Positions 11,333-19,623 of a stretch of 36,723 nt of DNA are shown here, one piece after another. This stretch comes from a virus. The translations under genes were made by a program, and so were the position numbers. The stretch lies in IMG/VR virus record IMGVR_UViG_3300020195_000089, positions 1 to 36,723 of that record; one strand, written 5' to 3'. The first letter of the stretch is position 1; each line of letters opens with the position of its first letter. The notes under the pieces were generated by a model. The model saw only the letters and a list, made by a program, of their open reading frames with translations, searched no databases and was not told the origin of the DNA.

Positions 11333-13795
11333 TTAAATGTATCGATACGGCAGCCCTTCATCAATAAAGCCAATCAAGTCTATATAATGAGTATTATTGG
11401 GCGTGAATCCCAGTGCGGCGTCAACTGTTATTGTATTACCGACGATTGTTAAAATCCTAACTTCTGGAGAGTCATCACTATAATCGAAATCATGAACCCG
11501 CAAAATGCTGCCGACAAAAAACTTTCCAATATCTCCACCATCTACGTCAAAAACAGTACTAGACGATCCACTGGCAACTGAAACTTGCGGCTCTATATAA
11601 CAGTGAATCAGCTTGTATTTCTCGTTTACAGTTTTATCCGTAGTGTTGCCGTAGAGCGCAATATCAATGATGTAGTCCTCAAGTGGCGGCGCTGAAAGCG
11701 GTGGGTTTACAATCATTTTGTAATCATCGCCTGGAGAAAATCCGACTAAAACAGTTTGTTCTTGATATGACCAATCAACAGAGTGGAATAATACAGTTTC
11801 CCCTATGTAGTCGCTCCATTTTTCGCGCTCAAGATCCGGCGAAAGTGTTGAAAAACTGTCTTTAATATTAATAACACTTGTTGTTGATCCGCTTGCGACC
11901 TTAGTGGCTGGTGACATTACGCCGTATCGACCGTCTAGATTAAAAGCCGTAGACAATAGGTCCAGCGAAATGTCGCCGGTCTTTACGTTTAGTTTTTTGT
12001 TTACGACTTCATACAGCCGTGGCGGCGTCAGCCTAGTGCCAGAGCTAGTGTCAGCAATTTTTAGCGCAGCACTACCGAAGACAACCACGTCACCAACATC
12101 TATATTAAACCCGGTCTTGTATAAAACCTTAATGCCGGGCAAGCTTTCAGCCGCATATTCATATCTCTCAAGTAATCGTCTTGTCGTGTTTCGGATAATA
12201 ACTTGGCTTCCGCCCGTATCTCTAAGTCCTTTTGATTTAATAGTAAGTGGCTTGTTTCCAGTGTTTTTTATTCGCTCAGAATTGGCCGAATAACCAACCG
12301 TTGAGCTGATAAACTTCTCTTCAAGTGGAAGCTCGTTGTATTTATAAATAACAGCGTTATAGAAATCTTTATTTATCCCGCGCGCGGTTTTAATCCCGCC
12401 AGGAGATAAAACAGTGTCCTCGTTTAGAATCGGGACAACTTGATCACTCAATGGCGGGATAGTTATTCCAACACTTGCCCTTGATTTTCTCGGTAAAGAA
12501 TAAAGCCCGGCGGGGAAATAAATCTCGCCAGATAAAAACTCTTTGCCCTTAATAGTATCTTTTATATAAAAATCATAGCTAGGGATTTGGCTTGTGAACT
12601 TAGTTTTATAGTCCTCGTGCCTTGCCACGTCCACGTCTTGCGGGGTCATCCCCATGCCCTCTGTAAGGACTGCATATTTAGATTTAAACGAAGCCAATCC
12701 AACAGTAGAATGTTCGGCCGCAAAAACGGTTGACGTAACAATATAACTTTCGCCGCCAGAGGTTTGTCCAAAACCAGTTATGACCGCATCAACTACGTCA
12801 CTCGTGGCGCTTCCGGTAATTGTAATGAAATCGCCCTTTACCAAGCCGTATTGCTCTTCTACGTCAAAAATAGGAAACAAAATGTAATTAGGGCGAATAT
12901 CAATCGGCGAAAGAGCGCCAATGTGAAGCATCTTAACATTAGTCGCGAAATACTCAGGCCCTTGGGACAACATAAGCTGTAAAGCTAAATCAAGCGCGTT
13001 GCCTTGAAGCCTATAAAAACTCTCTACATCGCTATCGTCATCGTGAGCATCAGCAATGCTACCAAGAGCACCCCGGATACAGCCAGTAAAGCTATTGCCA
13101 GAAATTCCAGTAAACTGAATAATCTCGTCTTCAGCTTTGATGTAAGAAAGTATTTCAGTGCCCGTCGGTAAAATAAAACCAACAGTGGACGTTGCCGTAA
13201 TTGTCGTTTGAACTGCATCGATAGCCCCGTCTAATTGGACGTTTGTTTTGATAAATAATTCTTGCCGCTTCTGTGATTCTGGATGCGCAATGTTTAATTT
13301 AATACTTGCAGGCTGTGTTTCAACTGCATCAATAATGCCTCGGTGAATTAATACCGAATCATCGGGATGGCGTCCGCCCTTGAAATTTAAAAACACGCGG
13401 GCCTTAACGCCTAAAATCTCATCTAGAATTATCCCTGGAGAAATTATCTCAGTCATCTCGCCATTGTTATCGATAAACTCTAGATTTAAAGACGACACCG
13501 ATTGCGTGGCGCCTTTGTCTTGCTGTAGCTGTTGTGAAATTGTTGGGCCGCCGCCTCCGAGAGAAATATAATTTTTGCTGTCTCCAATCTCAACACTGCC
13601 TCCGTAAACAAGCCCAGGCATCCCGTAATAAATGCCGTCCTCACCGTATTTAGCAGCCTTTAGCGTTTCAATTGTTGAGAAAATAGTTGTGATCCCGTCG
13701 ATTTCAACAATAAGATTCGGCTCAATATTTCTTTTAGACGATAAGACTTTAGCCGTAGCTGATAATTTAACGGCCACTTTTTGGCCCTTGCTCAA
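11333..13795 (-). CDS. Tail-tip/baseplate hub-type protein
   Basis: The 820-aa product is the largest non-fibre protein of the distal tail. It starts MSKGQKVAVKLSATAKVLSS and contains stretches typical of central tail proteins: GGGGPTISQQLQQDKGATQ near residue 80, a section describing strand-rich hub folds (GTEILSYIKAEDEIIQFTG), and a C-terminal half with repeated beta modules (ASGSTTSVINIKDSFSTL, ASGSSSTVFDVDGGDIGKF). The two ASGS...V modules look like a duplicated domain. It would form the tip of the tail below the tape measure and distal tail protein. It overlaps the upstream lipoprotein gene by 29 bases. Confidence 0.7.
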   Translation of the reverse strand: MSKGQKVAVKLSATAKVLSSKRNIEPNLIVEIDGITTIFSTIETLKAAKYGEDGIYYGMPGLVYGGSVEIGDSKNYISLGGGGPTISQQLQQDKGATQSVSSLNLEFIDNNGEMTEIISPGIILDEILGVKARVFLNFKGGRHPDDSVLIHRGIIDAVETQPASIKLNIAHPESQKRQELFIKTNVQLDGAIDAVQTTITATSTVGFILPTGTEILSYIKAEDEIIQFTGISGNSFTGCIRGALGSIADAHDDDSDVESFYRLQGNALDLALQLMLSQGPEYFATNVKMLHIGALSPIDIRPNYILFPIFDVEEQYGLVKGDFITITGSATSDVVDAVITGFGQTSGGESYIVTSTVFAAEHSTVGLASFKSKYAVLTEGMGMTPQDVDVARHEDYKTKFTSQIPSYDFYIKDTIKGKEFLSGEIYFPAGLYSLPRKSRASVGITIPPLSDQVVPILNEDTVLSPGGIKTARGINKDFYNAVIYKYNELPLEEKFISSTVGYSANSERIKNTGNKPLTIKSKGLRDTGGSQVIIRNTTRRLLERYEYAAESLPGIKVLYKTGFNIDVGDVVVFGSAALKIADTSSGTRLTPPRLYEVVNKKLNVKTGDISLDLLSTAFNLDGRYGVMSPATKVASGSTTSVINIKDSFSTLSPDLEREKWSDYIGETVLFHSVDWSYQEQTVLVGFSPGDDYKMIVNPPLSAPPLEDYIIDIALYGNTTDKTVNEKYKLIHCYIEPQVSVASGSSSTVFDVDGGDIGKFFVGSILRVHDFDYSDDSPEVRILTIVGNTITVDAALGFTPNNTHYIDLIGFIDEGLPYRYI

Positions 13796-14075
13796 ATTTC
13801 TTGCGAACTTTTTTAACCCAATCTATAATCTCGACCTGCTCGTCGGGCTTAGTGCAAAAAGAACCGTCAAGAGAATTATCCAATGGCGTTGACGTTGGTT
13901 CACACTGGAAAATCATTCGCTTAGTGTCCACAAGATGACATTGAAATTTTTTATTCTCACTCGGAATTGTTATGTAAGGTGACCATTGAGGGAAATCAGG
14001 GAGGCTATTGCAGCCACTAAGAATTAGGAGTAATGCCGTTAAGAAGATTTTCACCGGCTTTAGATATTTCTTCAT
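13767..14075 (-). CDS. Outer-membrane lipoprotein, candidate o-spanin
   Basis: Start ATG 14075 is preceded by AGGAG. The 102-aa product begins with a basic end and a hydrophobic segment ending in a lipobox (MKKYLKPVKIFLTALLLILS then GC), so Cys would be lipid-modified and the protein anchored to the outer membrane. The mature part is about 80 residues with several cysteines and prolines (DFPQWSPYITIPSE). It starts inside the preceding gene in a different frame, the usual Rz/Rz1 overlap. Spanins fuse inner and outer membranes in the last step of lysis of Gram-negative hosts. The role is inferred from this architecture. Confidence 0.65.
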   Translation of the reverse strand: MKKYLKPVKIFLTALLLILSGCNSLPDFPQWSPYITIPSENKKFQCHLVDTKRMIFQCEPTSTPLDNSLDGSFCTKPDEQVEIIDWVKKVRKKFEQGPKSGR

Positions 14076-14256
14076 CTGGCAATTTCTCCTCAATGGCTTT
14101 TTTATATTTCTCAAGATTTATTTTATTAATTCGCTTGCGCTCAGCTTCTTCTTGCTGCTCTTTTGCCCAAGCAACCAGCCTTCCAAACAAAAATAGAATA
14201 AAAGATTTTAAAATCTTTCCACCTACATTTGCAAAAAAGGCCGTTAGCCAACTCAC
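14017..14256 (-). CDS. Membrane-anchored coiled-coil protein, candidate i-spanin
   Basis: GTG 14256 overlaps the previous stop (GTGA). The 79-aa product has an N-terminal hydrophobic segment (ANVGGKILKSFILFLFGRLV) and a long charged helix (AKEQQEEAERKRINKINLEK) as in Rz-type proteins with one membrane anchor and a periplasmic coiled coil. The downstream lipoprotein gene starts within it. Together they look like an i-spanin/o-spanin pair. A holin is an alternative, but the single N-terminal helix and the long charged tail favour a spanin. Confidence 0.6.
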   Translation of the reverse strand: MSWLTAFFANVGGKILKSFILFLFGRLVAWAKEQQEEAERKRINKINLEKYKKAIEEKLPDEEISKAGENLLNGITPNS

Positions 14257-14459
14257 TTGCTAAGTTCTGCTTTCATCATAGTAATGGCTTGAATCATCGC
14301 CATTTTATCAAGCTCTGTACCTTTGATAAGGTCAATTTGACCGGCTTCGATTTTCGATTGCATCGACTCTAGCCATGGAAGTACAATTGCTGACAATTTG
14401 TATTTCATAACCACGTCGCCATTCTCGTAATCCAATGACAAACCTTTTGCTAATTCCAT
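14253..14459 (-). CDS. Small hypothetical protein in the lysis segment, 68 aa
   Basis: ATG 14459 has AAAAGGAG upstream with a good spacer. The 68-aa product (MELAKGLSLDYENGDVVMKY...) is soluble with an amphipathic helical C-terminus rich in Met (DKMAMIQAITMMKAELSK). It sits between the holin-like and i-spanin-like genes with a 4-base overlap to the latter, so it is co-translated with lysis genes. No domain is recognised. Confidence 0.6.
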   Translation of the reverse strand: MELAKGLSLDYENGDVVMKYKLSAIVLPWLESMQSKIEAGQIDLIKGTELDKMAMIQAITMMKAELSK

Positions 14460-14461
14460 TC

Positions 14462-14683
14462 TTATTTTCTCCTTTTGGTAATTGGTTTCTCTAGATTTGA
14501 TATTCTCTCATCGTGCTTGTCGAGCACTTTTTCATGCCAAACTGCCTTTTCAATTAGTGACGCGATGGTTTCGTTTAAAGTGTCCACGCTTTCATTTAGT
14601 CTGTGCAAGAATGCAATCGTCAACATCATACCGCCAGAAATTAATCCTAAAAATGCCCACTCAATAAATTGGTTAAAATGCAT
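14462..14683 (-). CDS. Holin-like/XhlA-like membrane protein
   Basis: The 73-aa product has one hydrophobic segment at about residues 8-27 (EWAFLGLISGGMMLTIAFLH), followed by a coiled-coil tail (RLNESVDTLNETIASLIEKA, ending in KPITKRRK). Small proteins with one membrane helix and a charged helical tail in the lysis region are often holins or XhlA-like helpers, but usually XhlA has the helix at the C-terminus. Position just before the spanin candidates supports a lysis function. No two-helix holin was found in the window. Confidence 0.5.
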   Translation of the reverse strand: MHFNQFIEWAFLGLISGGMMLTIAFLHRLNESVDTLNETIASLIEKAVWHEKVLDKHDERISNLEKPITKRRK

Positions 14684-14684
14684 C

Positions 14685-15263
14685 TCACAGCCCCTTTGCT
14701 ATTAAAGAGTCAAGTTTACTAAGGATAACTTGTTTTTCTGCGTCTGTATAATATCCAGCAAAGCTTAAAACCAAAGCTTTCGCCGTTGAAAAACTACCGG
14801 TCCAAAGGGCTCGCTCGATTGCAGCCGCCGTCTGGTCTTGTAAAAGTGCAGTGAATTGCTGCGGAGTCATTGTGCCGGCCAAGATCTTAGACTTGTTCAA
14901 TGCCCTAATTTCAGCGACCACTGTCATACCTAGATCAATGGCTAGGATTGATTCTTGCCTAGCTTTTGCTAGAGCCGCCTGCTGACTAACGTCTATTTGT
15001 TCGACTGTGTAATCACCTGCGAATTTGTAAATGGTAATTGTGGAGGGCTCTCCAAATGCTGGGAATGGATTTGGAATAATCGCAGAATCCAAAGCGTCTA
15101 AAATATTTTCAGTGGTAATTTTTGAAGCCTCGACCCATCTTTCAGGCGAGCCCCATGTTTTCTTTTCTGCGTTTCTCTGAAGCCAGCTATTAACCTCTGC
15201 CTGCGTTGGAAAATCAGCCGACTTAACAACCGCACCGGATACTCTGATTATTACTCTAATCAT
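14685..15263 (-). CDS. Tail fibre-associated hypothetical protein, 192 aa
   Basis: The 192-aa product starts MIRVIIRVSGAVVKSADFPT and follows the large fibre gene by 12 bases. It has an N-terminal strand-rich part (KSADFPTQAEVNSWLQRNAE) and a helical C-terminal half (TPQQFTALLQDQTAAAIERA, ending LDSLIAKGL). Position and layout recall fibre chaperones or assembly proteins, but no diagnostic motif was found. It could be a virion or assembly protein. Confidence 0.6.
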   Translation of the reverse strand: MIRVIIRVSGAVVKSADFPTQAEVNSWLQRNAEKKTWGSPERWVEASKITTENILDALDSAIIPNPFPAFGEPSTITIYKFAGDYTVEQIDVSQQAALAKARQESILAIDLGMTVVAEIRALNKSKILAGTMTPQQFTALLQDQTAAAIERALWTGSFSTAKALVLSFAGYYTDAEKQVILSKLDSLIAKGL

Positions 15264-15275
15264 ATCTTTAAGCCC

Positions 15276-18200
15276 CTAGTTCTTTCGATAAATTGAAAAT
15301 GTATTGTATCCATCCGCAGTCAAAAGCGTGAGCGTCCCTCCATCGACCAGAGTATTAATCTGGAAGGTGTCCCCGGCCAAAAGCTCAACAGACCCGCTAA
15401 GCCTTACTGAGTTTGTGGTATTTGCCGCGCCCGTACCAGCTTTCAAATCTGCCGCGACTCTAGTCGAGGTGTTTTTATAGGCGTACAAATACCAAGCAAA
15501 CGAAGCGCTTAATGCAGAGGTGCTAATCGCGTTTGCGTGAAAAACATAAGTGCCAGGCGCAGGAGCTGTAAAAATACCAGTCGAAGTGTTGTATGATAAA
15601 TGAGTGTCCTTAGCCTTCACCGCATAAGGCAAAGCTACGTCACTCGTGGTGACAGTGCTTCCAGCGGTATTTGAGTAAATAGCCTCAATTGCTTCAGTTG
15701 CCGCAATATGCGAAGGCCCTGAAAGCTTACTAATAGCTAAGAAATTAGCAACCGAACCAGTCCCAAGCGATCTAGTACCACCAGAATCTTGAAACATTTC
15801 AATCCGGATCTGCTCGCCTGCGTTTAGGTAAAATTCATCATTGTGCTCAATGTAAAACTCAACACTAGCCGCCGACGGGTAATCAAAGTTTCTTGAAATT
15901 TCAGTAGGTCCGACAACCTTGGTAAAGCTAAGCCCAACCGATTCCGTTGTCCCGTTGAACTGCCCAGCCGTTGCAATGGCGTTTTGAGCTTTGAACCTGT
16001 ACCACCCGGCTTCATGAGGCGTGTATATCCCGGTAGATGGATTGTAATTCCCATGCGTGTCCTTGGTGACGGTGCCATATAAAATAGTCGTGGTCGTAGC
16101 ATCTGGGATCGACTGCCCCGCTGTTGACGTGTATCTAGCAGCAGTGATTCTACCGTCCGTCTCGCTTGACATAATGACACTAGACGACCACCCAGCAACC
16201 GCAAAAGTTACGTCTAAATAAACTTCATCTCCAGACGCCCAAGTAAACGGTGTAGTGGCATCCCACCGGCCAGCACTGTCGTCACCAAAAACTCGAAGCT
16301 TGCTAGCGCTTACAATCTCAACTGCCCCGTCGTGCACACCAACCCCGGTCTCTTGAGCATAAGCTGAGCTGCGAAGCGCGATTGCGGCTGTCTCCTTGTC
16401 GAGATCGACAGGAATATCTGACGGTAAATCAATCTCCATCAGTCCACCCGGTGCGGCATTTAAAACAGCCTTGCCGTGAAGCCTTACGGTATCGCCAACT
16501 CGCTGCTTAAAAAACTCTTGCGACGACACTGTGAAATTCGTGAATGATAAAGTCGTAGGCACAATATCTAAAACCGGACTTCCGTAAACATTCTCACAAG
16601 ACGGCGTCACTTTTATGTTATCCACTTGCAGCGTCAAGGCCGTTGCCGATGTCGTGCCTAAGTGAAAAATCAATCTGTAGGAAGTGCTATCAGGTGATGA
16701 TTGAAACAAACTCTGAAACTCGCCCGCAAGCGTACTCGAATTGCTAAACAGTTTGTTATTGTGCATTGAAACTAAACGCGAATTCGTAACGTCGTAAATC
16801 CACATTGTCAGATCAGAATCAGCAGTATCACTTCCTGCAACAAAGGACCCAGCCGCAACTAGATAGTCAAAGCTTAGCTTTAAAAGCCTAGCTCTATTTG
16901 CCAAATCAATAGTGAATGGAATTGACCACCCCTGGCCTTGTCGATTTGCAGCAGCGTCTTTAGCTAGTAAAAAACTATTCGACCCAGATAGTGGGCTAGA
17001 CGCTGAAATTGACGCCGCCGTTAGAGTAGGAGCCCCGCCCGTGCCGTCAACCGGCTGGATTCCAGCAGCATCAGCATAAGTAGTAAAATCATTTTGAGCT
17101 TCAGCATCGCCGTTCTCAATAAAGTTTAACTCAGAACCACCGCCGCCCGAACCGCCCACAACTTGCCAACGAGAGTCGACAAAGTTGTATACAAAAAACA
17201 AAGAAGAGTTGTAGGCCATATTTATGCTTTGGCCGGTGCCGGTTAAAATTCTATTCGCAGCAGTAGCCGAAGCATCTTCGTTTAGAATTACGATAGGCCC
17301 GCCGGTTTTATTCATCACAATCTGAATTTTACTATCTGCACTTGGCGCTACCAACCCGCTAACAGAATCCAAGCTTGCGTTTGTAAGTCTTTTGACCGGG
17401 TTTACGTTAGTAACTAAGGCCGTCGCAGCACCCGAAGTACTGTCGTCTGAAGCAGATAACGAAACATCCTGAGCTAGCAAAGCCCCGCCGGCAAAAGTTT
17501 TTTTACCAGAAAAACCTTGCGCCGAAGTTGTAACCCCTCCAGGAAAAGAAGGCGATGCCGGTTCTAAATTAAAAACTCCAGTGCCAGTATTATAGCTTGC
17601 GCCGTTAACATTCGGTGTCGATCCGAACGCTGTAAGCGAGAAAGTCCCAGCGTCTTGGCCGCTTAAGTGCCAGCGCTGTGTTGAATTGTCCCAAATAAAA
17701 TAAAAAGCCTGGTTGTTTTTCCAAGTAATTGTTGTCCCGCCGCCAGTTAAAATTCTATTTTGCGGCGAAACTACTGCGACTGAGTTGTTATTCAAATCAA
17801 TCGCGTTTCCAGTCGCGTTAATCACAACAGCGATTTTATTGAATCCGTCTTGAATTAATCCAGAAACCGAAGTCACGCCTGCGTTAGTCAAAACATTTAG
17901 CGGATAAACAAACGATACCGGCGTTCCAATGATTACATCAGCTCCGGTACTTGTAGAATCAACATTTTCACCAAGAGAGAATCTCCCAGTAGTTTGTACA
18001 CCAGATGCAAAAGTTTTAAACCCCTCAAGCGTCTGGTTTCCCGTGCTTACCAATCCCCGGCGAAATTGATCAGCGTCCGCAATGTCAGCCGTCAAATCCA
18101 TGGACCCAAACTCTGGACCGTTGGGAATCGTCGGACGCGTGCTTTGATTAAACACTTCTAAATAAAAAAACCGCATATCCTTAGGTGACGCAAAGTTGTA

Positions 18201-18842
18201 TGTAGTCTCAACGCCGACTTCATTAGTGAAAAAACCAACAGTAAAATCAGGAGCCGAATAAGTAATACGACCAAATACTTTTTGGCCTTCTAAGTCTTCA
18301 AATCCTTGCCCAGTCAAAGAGTCAAAAATAGCAATCTTGTTGCTTGGCGCCGTAGTTATCACGCCCAAAGATCCAGACGTGCCTCCAGATATTTTGCCAG
18401 CAAGTTCTGTTGTAACCGTGGCGGTTGATCCGCTAACGGCAGCTTTTGTGAATGACTGCCACTCAGCAAAAAACAAATTGATATTATCCAAATTAGCCGC
18501 ATCAATTGGCTGCCCATCACCAGCCGCGCCCGAGTGCGCGTGCCCTGTTGTCTCGTGAAATTCAGCGTCTAGCTTTCCAATCGCAACCTTATGAGAATCC
18601 CCATTTGTCACAATTTTATTAGATGAATAGTTTTTTCTAGTCGCATCTCCCTCGCCAGTCATCCCGACCGCGTCGAAAGTTTCGTTTACAGCTCGTTGTG
18701 CGTTAGTAATCAATGCGCCTGAGCTGACGTTAGCCGTATTTTCTAAAGCTAAAACCCCGACTGTATTTGTGTCTGTAGTTCTTGAAACAAAAGCCGCATT
18801 GGTTATTGCGGCCGAGACGTCCTGTCCATCAATTAAACTCAA
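15276..18842 (-). CDS. Large tail fibre with C1q-like C-terminal domains
   Basis: The 1188-aa protein begins MSLIDGQDVSAAITNAAFVS and has a repeat-rich shaft. A unit with LTNAGVTSVSGLIQDG ... NRILTGGGTTITWKNNQAFY and one with LTNASLDSVSGLVAPS ... NRILTGTGQSINMAYNSSLF show that a segment of roughly 170 residues was duplicated (about residues 265-400 and 435-570). Two C1q/TNF-like jelly rolls form the C-terminus, with DTHGNYNPSTGIYTPHEAGW in the first and DTHLSYNTSTGIFTAPAPGT in the second. C1q-type trimeric heads bind ligands, so this is the likely receptor-binding fibre. It lies downstream of the distal tail gene in the late operon. Confidence 0.8.
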   Translation of the reverse strand: MSLIDGQDVSAAITNAAFVSRTTDTNTVGVLALENTANVSSGALITNAQRAVNETFDAVGMTGEGDATRKNYSSNKIVTNGDSHKVAIGKLDAEFHETTGHAHSGAAGDGQPIDAANLDNINLFFAEWQSFTKAAVSGSTATVTTELAGKISGGTSGSLGVITTAPSNKIAIFDSLTGQGFEDLEGQKVFGRITYSAPDFTVGFFTNEVGVETTYNFASPKDMRFFYLEVFNQSTRPTIPNGPEFGSMDLTADIADADQFRRGLVSTGNQTLEGFKTFASGVQTTGRFSLGENVDSTSTGADVIIGTPVSFVYPLNVLTNAGVTSVSGLIQDGFNKIAVVINATGNAIDLNNNSVAVVSPQNRILTGGGTTITWKNNQAFYFIWDNSTQRWHLSGQDAGTFSLTAFGSTPNVNGASYNTGTGVFNLEPASPSFPGGVTTSAQGFSGKKTFAGGALLAQDVSLSASDDSTSGAATALVTNVNPVKRLTNASLDSVSGLVAPSADSKIQIVMNKTGGPIVILNEDASATAANRILTGTGQSINMAYNSSLFFVYNFVDSRWQVVGGSGGGGSELNFIENGDAEAQNDFTTYADAAGIQPVDGTGGAPTLTAASISASSPLSGSNSFLLAKDAAANRQGQGWSIPFTIDLANRARLLKLSFDYLVAAGSFVAGSDTADSDLTMWIYDVTNSRLVSMHNNKLFSNSSTLAGEFQSLFQSSPDSTSYRLIFHLGTTSATALTLQVDNIKVTPSCENVYGSPVLDIVPTTLSFTNFTVSSQEFFKQRVGDTVRLHGKAVLNAAPGGLMEIDLPSDIPVDLDKETAAIALRSSAYAQETGVGVHDGAVEIVSASKLRVFGDDSAGRWDATTPFTWASGDEVYLDVTFAVAGWSSSVIMSSETDGRITAARYTSTAGQSIPDATTTTILYGTVTKDTHGNYNPSTGIYTPHEAGWYRFKAQNAIATAGQFNGTTESVGLSFTKVVGPTEISRNFDYPSAASVEFYIEHNDEFYLNAGEQIRIEMFQDSGGTRSLGTGSVANFLAISKLSGPSHIAATEAIEAIYSNTAGSTVTTSDVALPYAVKAKDTHLSYNTSTGIFTAPAPGTYVFHANAISTSALSASFAWYLYAYKNTSTRVAADLKAGTGAANTTNSVRLSGSVELLAGDTFQINTLVDGGTLTLLTADGYNTFSIYRKN

Positions 18843-18852
18843 TTTAAACCCC

Positions 18853-19623
18853 TCACGTTATCTTTCTAAATTTAAGCACACCAGTTTCGAAATAGCCAAC
18901 TAGGCCCCTCGAATATAATTCTTGAAGTTTAAACCCAATTCCGTTTTTAGATCCAGGCGAGCTATCTAGTAAGCATTTAGTAAAAACACTTACACTGTCC
19001 CTGTCTGGCATAAACTCAAGATCAGCCTTAGTCGTTGCGTATTCTAAAAACTGCCTCGCCTCTGAAACCGCAGTCGGATTGTTTTCAATAAGTCCATTGG
19101 ATTGAGGCACATCAGTAATGTAAGTAAAGTTTGCGTCCATTGTTTTAACAGTTCCAAACCTAACGCTTTCAGTTTTCCCACTTGTTGATTCGCGAGACAC
19201 GCCGTCTACAGCGTCTTGCTGATCTTCGAAATCAACAAAGTCCTGAGCTAAAAACTGAGGCCGCCAAGAAAACCCAGACGCAGACACTCCGACCGCAGTC
19301 GTAGCAAGAGCCGTATCCGCAACTATTCCAAGCAAGGGCAAAACTGACTTAGACGAATTAACACCCGTCACGGGTAACACTTTAAAAGAACCAGTCCCTA
19401 ATATAGTGATGATGCGGGTAGAACGATTTACTGTTACGGAATAATCAAAAGTTCCAACTAAATTCATGGCTCGAGCAACGGCTGAACAAAAATCAGTGAT
19501 TGTATATTCACCGATTGCAACTTTGGCCGATAGCGCTGGGTCCGTACCCTCTTGAAAATCTAGCCAAAAGTTTGTCTCATTGACTGTGTGACCGTAATAA
19601 AATTGGCACATTGTTTTAATCAT
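18853..19623 (-). CDS. Distal tail-type protein
   Basis: The 256-aa protein (MIKTMCQFYYGHTVNETNFW...) follows the tape measure with a 4-base overlap (ATGA). Its middle and end contain PQFLAQDFVDFEDQQDAVDG and a final section LQELYSRGLVGYFETGVLKF. I have seen this pattern often right after the tape measure in environmental siphophages, where a distal tail (Dit-like) or tube-end role fits the position. No enzymatic motif is seen. Function is inferred from gene order. Confidence 0.65.
   Translation of the reverse strand: MIKTMCQFYYGHTVNETNFWLDFQEGTDPALSAKVAIGEYTITDFCSAVARAMNLVGTFDYSVTVNRSTRIITILGTGSFKVLPVTGVNSSKSVLPLLGIVADTALATTAVGVSASGFSWRPQFLAQDFVDFEDQQDAVDGVSRESTSGKTESVRFGTVKTMDANFTYITDVPQSNGLIENNPTAVSEARQFLEYATTKADLEFMPDRDSVSVFTKCLLDSSPGSKNGIGFKLQELYSRGLVGYFETGVLKFRKIT

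Noticed and set aside
15824-16204. 126-aa minus-strand ORF inside the fibre gene
   Set aside because: Out-of-frame shadow of the fibre C1q region, Arg/Leu-rich, with no start signal.
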